Source: Ilumatobacteraceae bacterium
Lineage (GTDB): Bacteria; Actinomycetota; Acidimicrobiia; Acidimicrobiales; Ilumatobacteraceae
DNA: 6,524 nt
Assembly: GCA_023253435.1 (NCBI GenBank)
Contig: JALRGJ010000060.1
Location: 1-6,524, forward strand
Direction: 5' to 3'
The position numbers were made by a program, and so were the translations under genes. The notes beneath the pieces were generated by a model that saw only the letters and a program-made list of their open reading frames with translations, was not told the origin of the DNA and did no database searches. Of the stretch, positions 1 to 5,155 are shown in pieces; the stretch's first letter is position 1, and each line of letters begins with the position of its first letter.

Positions 1-790
1 TGGTGATGAGTTGCACCACTGTGTCTTGGTCTAGTGGACGAGGTAATTTTCCTTTTGTCTTTGGAGTGTGCATGGACTCCGTGGGATCCACAGTGGCAAT
101 TTTATTTTTGATTGCCCAATTGAAATAACGACGCAGAGAGGCGATGCGCCTGGCAATAGTTCGAGATGTTGCGCCCCACTCATGTAGATCTGCCAAGTAG
201 TCCCGCACGTGTCCTTTACGCACTTCAGATGGGTGCATTGTGAAACCACAATCCAACATCCACTCTGCAAACAATTCAACATCTCGTCGATACGCAGCTC
301 TGGTGTTTGCGGATGATGCAGTGAGTGCTGCTTCAAAATCAGATGTTGACCACACAGGAAGCCGTGCATCTCGGAGGTCACACTCACCTTTCAAACGTGT
401 GGCATCAGAGTTATGGCATTGGATGCATCCAGCATTGTGTGATGCCATGTCTAAGCGAGCCGGCTGAGTAAATGGCTGCTCCCCTTTTGGCTTCTTTAGA
501 TGTTTTGCAACCCACACAAAATAGGAATGAATAGTGGAAAGTCGCTGTTGCACGGTTTCCACTGTGTAACCCGATATTTCAAGATGAGTGACATATCCAG
601 ACACCAAAGCAGGGGTAATTGCGAGTGGTCCTGATGCGCCCGTCGATAAAAAAAACTGCACCGCATGGGCGAGATCTGCTTTGCGAGTTGCTCGCGTGAT
701 GTCTGAGCATCGAAGCGATTTCACATGGCGGTCAATCTCAAAATCTTCAGCTGTGGGTGCATGGGTACGCACCTTGGCCACTCCGCTCAT
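1..790 (-). CDS. xerC: Xer-type tyrosine recombinase, N-terminal part (runs off left edge), with duplicated core-binding domain
   Basis: An open frame runs without a stop from the ATG at 790-788 to the window edge, giving 263 visible residues. Residues about 148-243 are a typical Xer core-binding (SAM-like) domain, with TRAAYRRDVELFAEW, RTIARRIASLRRYFNWA and then a P-K-rich link (TPKTKGKLPRPL) into the catalytic domain. That domain, with its R-K-H-R-H-Y residues, lies outside the window. Xer proteins normally begin about where residue 148 lies. Here about 147 extra residues precede it: a second core-binding domain (about 14-101) and a linker with C122, C125, H126 and C137. The gene follows dprA by 23 nt, as expected for the actinobacterial comM-dprA-xerC neighbourhood, so it is probably in the same operon. 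The known role of the family is chromosome dimer resolution at dif; xerC versus xerD or a specialised integrase cannot be settled without the C-terminus. A GTG at 835-833 is in frame, but would overlap dprA. Confidence 0.85.
   Translation of the reverse strand, partial: MSGVAKVRTHAPTAEDFEIDRHVKSLRCSDITRATRKADLAHAVQFFLSTGASGPLAITPALVSGYVTHLEISGYTVETVQQRLSTIHSYFVWVAKHLKKPKGEQPFTQPARLDMASHNAGCIQCHNSDATRLKGECDLRDARLPVWSTSDFEAALTASSANTRAAYRRDVELFAEWMLDCGFTMHPSEVRKGHVRDYLADLHEWGATSRTIARRIASLRRYFNWAIKNKIATVDPTESMHTPKTKGKLPRPLDQDTVVQLIT
380..439 (-). other. Cys/His-rich linker between the two core-binding domains
   Basis: These are residues 118-137 of the recombinase: H118, C122-x2-C125, H126 and C137. 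Four cysteine or histidine residues within 16 positions (122-137) suggest a small metal-binding knuckle, but spacing alone cannot show this. It is not a zinc-finger family I recognise. The alternative is an ordinary flexible linker with chance cysteines. Confidence 0.35.
488..751 (-). other. First (extra) core-binding domain of the recombinase
   Basis: These are residues about 14-101 of the recombinase. Aligned to the second domain with an offset of 131 residues, then 132 after a one-residue gap, many positions are identical: T32/T163, R33/R164, A34/A165, D39/D170, L48/L179, G51/G182, Y66/Y198, L70/L202, G74/G206, T79/T211, R83/R215, Y90/Y222, F91/F223 and W93/W225. The Y-F-x-W pattern in the last helix and the T-x-x-x-R pattern before it are usual for this fold. 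I infer an internal duplication. Whether this copy binds DNA or acts as a protein-contact module is unknown. Confidence 0.7.
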
Positions 791-813
791 GTAATAACGG
801 TAGCCCCCGTGCC

Positions 814-1917
814 CTATGCCATGAGTGCCTCCCACCAGCCATTTGTGTGAATTGTCCAGCCCTTTGCTTCAAGCCGACCAAGAAGCACTGCAACATCGAC
901 AACGGAAAATGGTGTCAAAAGCGCCACCTCATCAATTGTTCGTGGGCTTCTTCCGAGCGCGGCCAGCACATGGCGTTCATCGTGTGTTGGGGCTTCTCGA
1001 GTGTCAGCATGCGCAAATGACCGATGTGCATTAAGGCCAAGAGCAATCAATACATCTTCTACGCACGTGACGGGAGAACACCCATCACGCAACAGATCAT
1101 TTGTTCCTTCACTGGCGTTCACGCTCGGAGCTCCCGGTACAGCCATGACCGTGACATCTCGCTTCATTGCTTCCCGAACAGTGATCATGGATCCCCCTCG
1201 AGAACGAGACTCCACCACAACGAGCACCTCACTCAGCCCCGCAATAATTCTGTTTCGCATGGGAAATCGATGTGTTTCTGGAGCCACTCCCGGAGGTGAC
1301 TCACTCATCAATATTCCTCTCTCAGAAATCTGTTTCCAGATTCCAGCATGTTCTCTGGGATACACAACATCGGGGCCAGATGCAACAACCGCACATGGTC
1401 CAGATGCATGGGAGCTATTGGCCATAAGAGCACCTACATGACCCTCTACATCTATTCCTCGCGCCAAACCCGAGACAACACACACACCTTCTTCAGCTAA
1501 CTGTTGCCCCAACAATCGAGCGAAGCGCTGACCAGAGCGCGTAGATGTGCGAGTACCAATGATTCCCACTCTGCGATTTTGTAAAAGATCTGGATTGCCC
1601 ACCATGAACACAACAGGTGGAGCCTGATGATCACCAATGAGTGCTGTGGGGTAATGCGAATCACGAAAGGTGGCGACAGCAACATGTGCCTTCTCACAAT
1701 TACTTGCGGTGATTTCTAATAGAGACGACGGTGCTCCATGCCATGCTCGCCACACATCATCATCAATGCCCACCAACGGACGATCTTTGCTGCGCAACAT
1801 GTTCCACACATCTTCTGGTTCGCCAATACGTAACAGCATTCGTAACCGGCGCGGAGATTGCAGAGGCAGTGCGGCCAAAGCTGCTGCAAACTTCCACGAA
1901 TCGTCGTGCACACTCAT
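814..1917 (-). CDS. dprA: DNA processing protein DprA (Smf)
   Basis: This 367-residue protein is close to the usual DprA length. In the family, DprA binds incoming single-stranded DNA in the cytoplasm during natural transformation and loads RecA onto it. The N-terminal part (about 8-60) is a helical SAM-like region. The Rossmann-type DNA-binding core follows, with GIIGTR at 118-123, SGLARGID at 149-156, FPMRNRIIAGLS at 218-229, GGSMITVREA at 241-250 and VPGAP plus EGTNDLL at 260-276. The C-terminus (about 313-365) is a winged-helix (DML1-type) domain. The usual G-rich strand before VVYP is here CAVVASGPDVVYP (175-187), a mild variant. The ATG at 1917 overlaps the comM stop as ATGA, which implies translational coupling. 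An AGGGA lies about 10 nt upstream, inside comM. The stop is TAG at 816-814, 23 nt before the recombinase start. Confidence 0.97.
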   Translation of the reverse strand: MSVHDDSWKFAAALAALPLQSPRRLRMLLRIGEPEDVWNMLRSKDRPLVGIDDDVWRAWHGAPSSLLEITASNCEKAHVAVATFRDSHYPTALIGDHQAPPVVFMVGNPDLLQNRRVGIIGTRTSTRSGQRFARLLGQQLAEEGVCVVSGLARGIDVEGHVGALMANSSHASGPCAVVASGPDVVYPREHAGIWKQISERGILMSESPPGVAPETHRFPMRNRIIAGLSEVLVVVESRSRGGSMITVREAMKRDVTVMAVPGAPSVNASEGTNDLLRDGCSPVTCVEDVLIALGLNAHRSFAHADTREAPTHDERHVLAALGRSPRTIDEVALLTPFSVVDVAVLLGRLEAKGWTIHTNGWWEALMA

Positions 1918-3419
1918 CGTGACACCATCCCTGTATGTATGGGAGCACGAAGCATCAGAGCCGAGTGAACGTAGCGAGATGTAATGATTCCCGTTTGGCC
2001 GCTCATGTCTGCAAGTGTTCGGGCAACTCGACGAATTCGGTGATAACCACGCCCTGTCAACTCCCCTTTATCGAGTTGTGCCCGAAGAATGTTCATCGCA
2101 TTGTCAGACAATGGCGCAACTTCATCGAGCATGTCTGGAGTGATTGCCGAGTTCAACATTCCCTGCCGTTTCATGGAAACTTCTCGAACCATGCGCACTC
2201 TTTGTGCAACATCTGCACTGCATTCCCCTGGATCAGAACTGATGAGTTCATTTGTGGACGGACGAGACAGATGCACTCGCAGATCAAACCTGTCGAGAAG
2301 AGGGCCGCTAAACCTGCGCACGTAACGCTCTCGTGCAACTGCGGCACATGAACACGCACCACGCTCTCCACCACCACATGGGCAGGGGTTGGTGGCGGCA
2401 ATCAATAGACACTTTGCTGGCATGGCGACAGAACCATTAGCCCGGGATATTCGCACCACTCCTTGTTCAAGTGGCTGACGCAGAGAATCTAAAACCGTGG
2501 GCGCGAATTCTCCCATCTCATCAAGAAAGAGCACTCCGTTGTTAGCAAGTGATAGTTCTCCAGGTCGCATTCCCGGCGTTCCACCCCCCACCATGCCAAC
2601 GAGAGAGATGCTGTGGTGAGGCGCTCGAAATGGAGCAGAAGTGGCAACTGATTCAGACAGTGGAATTCCTGCTGCACTTCTGATCATCGCGCACGCAAAT
2701 GCTTCATCTTCTGAAAGACGAGGCAACAAACCGGGGAGACGTTGAGCCAACATTGATTTTCCTGCACCAGGAGGCCCCAGCATGAGCAAGTGATGCATCC
2801 CCGCTGCAGAAACTTCAAGTGCCAGCCTTGCTAAGCCCTGACCTCGAACATCAGAAAGATCGGGTATGTCGTCTTGAACCACTTCAGGTGATGAAGTATT
2901 TGCAGTAGGCCAAGTGGCTTCACCTTTCAAAATGGAAACGAGTTGCAACAATGATTCAACAGGGCGCAAATGAGACGGGCGTGCCAGCAATGCTTCGTGA
3001 ACTGCAGAATCACCCACAACAACATTCATGTTTCCCACACACGACACCAACGGCGCAAGACCACTGACCGAACGGAGAGAACCATCGAGACCAAGTTCTG
3101 CAATGAACGCAATCCCCGCCACGGACTCTTGACTGATGTCTTGATTAGCAACGAGGAGTGCGATTGCAATGGCAAGATCTACCCCTGCCCCTCCTCGCCT
3201 TTCACCTGATCCTCCAAGATTGATGGTGACTCTTTTGTTCGGCCATGACAGACCACTAGACAACATTGCGGCACGCACTCGATCGCGAGATTCTCTGCAA
3301 CCTTCATCAGGGAGACCCACCACTGTGAATCCGGGAATACCTGGCCCAATGTGCGCCTCCACCACAATTGGCGTACCAAAAGTGCCAGTGAGAGTTGCTG
3401 AGGTAACGGCTGCATACAT
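1914..3419 (-). CDS. comM: ComM/YifB family Mg-chelatase-like AAA+ ATPase
   Basis: The protein has 501 residues from the chosen ATG, the normal ComM length. ComM is a hexameric helicase that drives branch migration while transforming DNA is integrated. Seen here, numbered from that ATG: an N-terminal S5/Lon-like ChlI domain starting MYAAVTSATL, with VVGLPD at 33-38; Walker A GPPGAGKS at 215-222; Walker B VLFLDEMGEF at 296-305; a cysteine cluster, NPCPCG at 344-349 and CSC at 356-358, typical of the family; FSGPLLDRFDL at 370-380; and a C-terminal GRGYHRIRRVARTLADM at 456-472. The usual NLxPAxxxK stretch is replaced by NLGGSGERRGGAG (67-79). I chose the ATG at 3419 because GGGGGA sits 6 nt upstream and MxAxVxSATL is the family's standard beginning. 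A TTG at 3440 would add seven residues. It overlaps dprA by 4 nt and is first in the comM-dprA-xer block. Confidence 0.97.
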   Translation of the reverse strand: MYAAVTSATLTGTFGTPIVVEAHIGPGIPGFTVVGLPDEGCRESRDRVRAAMLSSGLSWPNKRVTINLGGSGERRGGAGVDLAIAIALLVANQDISQESVAGIAFIAELGLDGSLRSVSGLAPLVSCVGNMNVVVGDSAVHEALLARPSHLRPVESLLQLVSILKGEATWPTANTSSPEVVQDDIPDLSDVRGQGLARLALEVSAAGMHHLLMLGPPGAGKSMLAQRLPGLLPRLSEDEAFACAMIRSAAGIPLSESVATSAPFRAPHHSISLVGMVGGGTPGMRPGELSLANNGVLFLDEMGEFAPTVLDSLRQPLEQGVVRISRANGSVAMPAKCLLIAATNPCPCGGGERGACSCAAVARERYVRRFSGPLLDRFDLRVHLSRPSTNELISSDPGECSADVAQRVRMVREVSMKRQGMLNSAITPDMLDEVAPLSDNAMNILRAQLDKGELTGRGYHRIRRVARTLADMSGQTGIITSRYVHSALMLRAPIHTGMVSR

Positions 3420-3425
3420 GTGCAA

Positions 3426-3431
3426 TCCCCC
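3426..3431 (-). promoter_or_regulatory. Ribosome binding site that fixes the comM start
   Basis: On the minus strand GGGGGA lies six bases before the ATG at 3419-3417. It supports that ATG over the in-frame TTG at 3440, which lies upstream of this site. By contrast, the two plus-strand genes show no correctly spaced Shine-Dalgarno. Confidence 0.7.
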
Positions 3432-3447
3432 GTGGGTCAATAGATGG

Positions 3448-3453
3448 GATAAT
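3448..3453 (+). promoter_or_regulatory. Extended -10 promoter of the lipoprotein gene; leaderless start
   Basis: GATAAT matches TATAAT at five of six positions and is preceded by TGG (3445-3447), an extended -10 (TGn). The A of the ATG is eight bases after the hexamer (spacer 3454-3460), the spacing expected if transcription starts on the start codon. There is no Shine-Dalgarno in the 20 bases before the ATG and no clear -35, which fits leaderless initiation from an extended -10. Confidence 0.55.
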
Positions 3454-3454
3454 C
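3449..3454 (-). promoter_or_regulatory. Candidate -10 element of the comM-dprA-xer operon
   Basis: GATTAT on the minus strand matches TATAAT at four of six positions. A start about seven bases downstream, near 3441, would leave a 5' leader of roughly 22 nt containing the GGGGGA ribosome site. It is the opposite-strand reading of the GATAATC used for the divergent lipoprotein gene. A -35 is weak at best. Confidence 0.4.
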
Positions 3455-3460
3455 AATTGA

Positions 3461-3979
3461 ATGTGTACGCGGGTGATAAAAGGTCTGGCAGGTATTGCCT
3501 CACTAATTCTCATCGCATCTGCTTGTGGCGGATCCCAACACACAAGTTCAAGCTTTTGCGCCCAACTGGGTAAAGAAATTCCATTCATTGGCCAACGAGT
3601 GACAACAAAGACTCAAGCTACTGAAATGGTGGACCGCTATAAACGTTTACTTCGCAGAGCACCTCTCACCATTGAGGGAGATCTTGCGATCGTGACCGAT
3701 GTTCTCGTGATGGCCTCAAAAGTAAACCCACAAAATGAGGACCAGGTACAAGAGTTGGCAAATGCCAGTTATGCCTCAAAACAGTCAGCCGACAACGTTC
3801 GAGAATGGGTGATGAGTACATGTGCAGTAGATATTTCTACTGGTCTCACCATCGCGCCTCCACGAGTAGCCACAACAACGGTTGCGCCAACGTCAACGAC
3901 CACGCCTAGCAGTAAGGCAACAACACAACCAACTGCAACGACAAGTTCTGCTCCTGCGACTCCATCGTCGCAGCCATAA
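3461..3979 (+). CDS. Small secreted lipoprotein with Thr/Ser/Pro-rich C-terminal tail
   Basis: I do not recognise a named family. The 172-residue product starts with a short basic N-region (R4, K7), a hydrophobic stretch (8-18) and a lipobox-like IASAC with the lipidation cysteine at C22. It is therefore predicted to be exported and anchored on the outer face of the membrane. Residues about 33-124 form a helical, charged domain with cysteines C33 and C121 near its ends, which could pair in a disulfide. Similar small C-(N)-C lipoproteins of unknown role are common in actinobacteria. Residues 137-172 are almost entirely T, S, A, P, Q and V, a low-complexity wall-spanning or glycosylatable tail. 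It is a single gene between divergent comM (41 bp) and convergent clpP (4-bp gap). A second candidate start, the GTG at codon 5, would remove part of the basic N-region, so I keep the ATG. Confidence 0.78.
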   Translation: MCTRVIKGLAGIASLILIASACGGSQHTSSSFCAQLGKEIPFIGQRVTTKTQATEMVDRYKRLLRRAPLTIEGDLAIVTDVLVMASKVNPQNEDQVQELANASYASKQSADNVREWVMSTCAVDISTGLTIAPPRVATTTVAPTSTTTPSSKATTQPTATTSSAPATPSSQP

Positions 3980-3983
3980 CTCG

Positions 3984-4586
3984 TTAGCGAATCTCTCCGC
4001 GGCGCACGATGACTTTGTCTACAAGGCCGTAATCTTTTGCTTCTTCGGCAGTGAACCAACGATCTCGTTCTGAATCTGCCTGAACTTCTGCAAGCGGTCG
4101 ACCTGAGTGATGAGAAATCAGTTCAGCCATTTTCAACTTTGTGTAACGAAGCTGTTCGGCTTGAATCGCAATATCTGCAGCTTGTCCGCGTAATCCGGCT
4201 AAAGGCTGGTGCATCATGATGCGCGCATTTGGAAGCGTGTACCTCTTCCCTTCTGCTCCCGCTGTCAGAAGAAATTGACCCATTGATGCAGCAAGCCCCA
4301 TACACACAGTGGCAACTGGGCAACTCACGAATTGCATGGTGTCATAGATGGCCATTCCGGCCGTGACTGATCCACCAGGGCTGTTGATGTAGAGCCAAAT
4401 GTCTGCGTTGGGATCTTCTCCCTCGAGGTACAACAACTGTGCACAGATTTGATTGGCAATGTCATCGTTTACATCTGTGCCCAACATGATCACGCGATTC
4501 TTCAGCAAGCGAGTGAAAATGTCTGACCGGGCATCAATGCCTCCGTCGAGTGCCATGGGAGAAACCGGGAAACCAGATGTGCTCAT
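3984..4586 (-). CDS. clpP: ATP-dependent Clp protease proteolytic subunit ClpP
   Basis: The 200-residue product is a full-length ClpP, the serine peptidase that forms a tetradecameric chamber and degrades proteins fed to it by ClpX, ClpC or ClpA. The catalytic triad is complete: S101 in GLAASMGQ, H126 in MMHQPL and D175 in SERDRW. The oxyanion loop YINSPGGSV lies at 66-74, and the C-terminal AKDYGLVDKVI is typical. The N-terminus is short, with no long propeptide. Actinobacteria usually encode clpP1-clpP2 as a pair next to clpX. Here a single clpP stands alone, flanked by plus-strand genes, so its partner subunit and unfoldase must be elsewhere. The ATG at 4586 is the only sensible start. A recognisable Shine-Dalgarno is lacking; AGCAGG lies 13 nt away. 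The gene ends four bases from the convergent lipoprotein gene. Confidence 0.98.
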   Translation of the reverse strand: MSTSGFPVSPMALDGGIDARSDIFTRLLKNRVIMLGTDVNDDIANQICAQLLYLEGEDPNADIWLYINSPGGSVTAGMAIYDTMQFVSCPVATVCMGLAASMGQFLLTAGAEGKRYTLPNARIMMHQPLAGLRGQAADIAIQAEQLRYTKLKMAELISHHSGRPLAEVQADSERDRWFTAEEAKDYGLVDKVIVRRGEIR

Positions 4587-4609
4587 GCTGTTGAGGCTAC
4601 CTGCTCAGC

Positions 4610-4615
4610 CATAAT
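4610..4615 (+). promoter_or_regulatory. Candidate -10 for carbonic anhydrase; leaderless GTG start
   Basis: CATAAT matches TATAAT at five of six positions and ends six bases before the GTG start at 4622, so transcription is predicted to start on the start codon. The GGAG between them is only two bases from the GTG, too close for a normal Shine-Dalgarno. No -35 is evident. Confidence 0.5.
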
Positions 4616-4616
4616 G
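4611..4616 (-). promoter_or_regulatory. Candidate -10 for clpP, overlapping the divergent promoter
   Basis: CATTAT on the minus strand is the complement of the CCATAATGG near-palindrome. It would give a start near 4602-4604 and a short leader of about 16-18 nt. A second possibility is TAGCCT at 4599-4594 (TAnnnT), which lies exactly seven bases before the clpP ATG and would make that mRNA leaderless. The sequence does not decide between them. Confidence 0.3.
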
Positions 4617-4621
4617 GAGAT

Positions 4622-5155
4622 GTGCCTAATACCCCGGACTTCTCCCCGAATACTGACGATCTACTCAGCAACAACGCCCAATTTGTCGCCCAGTTTCAGG
4701 ATGCCGGTTTAGCGCTCGTACCACAGCGTCATCTCGCCATCGTTGCTTGCATGGATAGTCGCATGGACATTTTTCAGATGTTGGGTCTCCATCATGGCGA
4801 TGCTCACATCATCCGAAATGCGGGTGGTGCGGTGACCGATGATGTTGTTCGCTCTCTCGTTATCTCGCAACGTCAACTGAAAACTCAAGAGATCATCCTC
4901 ATCCACCATACGAATTGTGGACTGCAGTCAATTACCGATGATGGTTTTAAAAATGAAATTGAGAAAGATTGTGGCATTAAGCCCTGGTGGGCAACAGAAG
5001 CGTTTGCAGATCCCTACCAAGACGTGCGCCAATCAATGGCGCGGTTACAGAACAGTCCGTTCATTGTGTACAAAGATCACATCAGAGGCTTTGTCTACGA
5101 CGTAGAAACTGGCATTCTTCATGAAGTAGAGCCAGACTCCCGCCACAGCGCCTAA
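4622..5155 (+). CDS. Beta-class carbonic anhydrase (Rv1284-like)
   Basis: This 177-residue zinc enzyme interconverts CO2 and bicarbonate in the cytoplasm, supplying bicarbonate for carboxylases and helping pH balance. The beta-class signature is complete. CMDSR at 43-47 gives zinc ligand C43 and the D45/R47 dyad. IRNAGG is at 64-69. HHTNCG at 95-100 gives zinc ligands H96 and C99. From memory, the pattern of IRNAGG, TDDVVRSLVISQRQLKTQEIIL and the C-terminal RGFVYDVETG resembles the short mycobacterial Rv1284 subtype. The only in-frame start that fits is the GTG at 4622; nearby ATGs at 4614 and 4620 are out of frame. The gene diverges from clpP across 35 bp. Its TAA overlaps the stop codon of the convergent PLP enzyme gene. 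Confidence 0.95.
   Translation: MPNTPDFSPNTDDLLSNNAQFVAQFQDAGLALVPQRHLAIVACMDSRMDIFQMLGLHHGDAHIIRNAGGAVTDDVVRSLVISQRQLKTQEIILIHHTNCGLQSITDDGFKNEIEKDCGIKPWWATEAFADPYQDVRQSMARLQNSPFIVYKDHIRGFVYDVETGILHEVEPDSRHSA
5152..5155. other. Overlapping stop codons of two convergent genes
   Basis: The bases CTAA hold TAA for the plus-strand carbonic anhydrase (5153-5155) and TAG for the minus-strand PLP enzyme (5154-5152). There is no room for an intergenic terminator, so the mRNA 3' ends must overlap or terminate inside coding sequence. Confidence 0.95.

Noticed and set aside
31..387. Minus-strand open frame of 118 codons starting with ATG
   Set aside because: It is out of frame with the recombinase, whose core-binding domain motifs read through the same bases; the 118-codon product has no recognisable motif.
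1001..1441. Plus-strand open frame of 146 codons
   Set aside because: It is the antisense shadow of dprA, whose Rossmann-fold motifs occupy the opposite strand; no start context or family features.
1935..2351. Plus-strand open frame of 138 codons
   Set aside because: It lies antisense to the AAA+ and C-terminal coding region of comM and shows no domain features.
3438..3440. TTG as an upstream comM start
   Set aside because: It would add seven residues before the standard MxAxVxSATL beginning and places the good GGGGGA ribosome site inside the gene.
3435..3440. TTGACC on the minus strand as a -35 box for comM
   Set aside because: A -10 at the correct distance would lie inside the comM coding region, downstream of its ATG.
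3870..3975. Short ACA/CAA-rich triplets at the end of the lipoprotein gene as a tandem DNA repeat
   Set aside because: They reflect Thr/Gln/Ala low-complexity coding with varied codons; no fixed repeat unit is seen.
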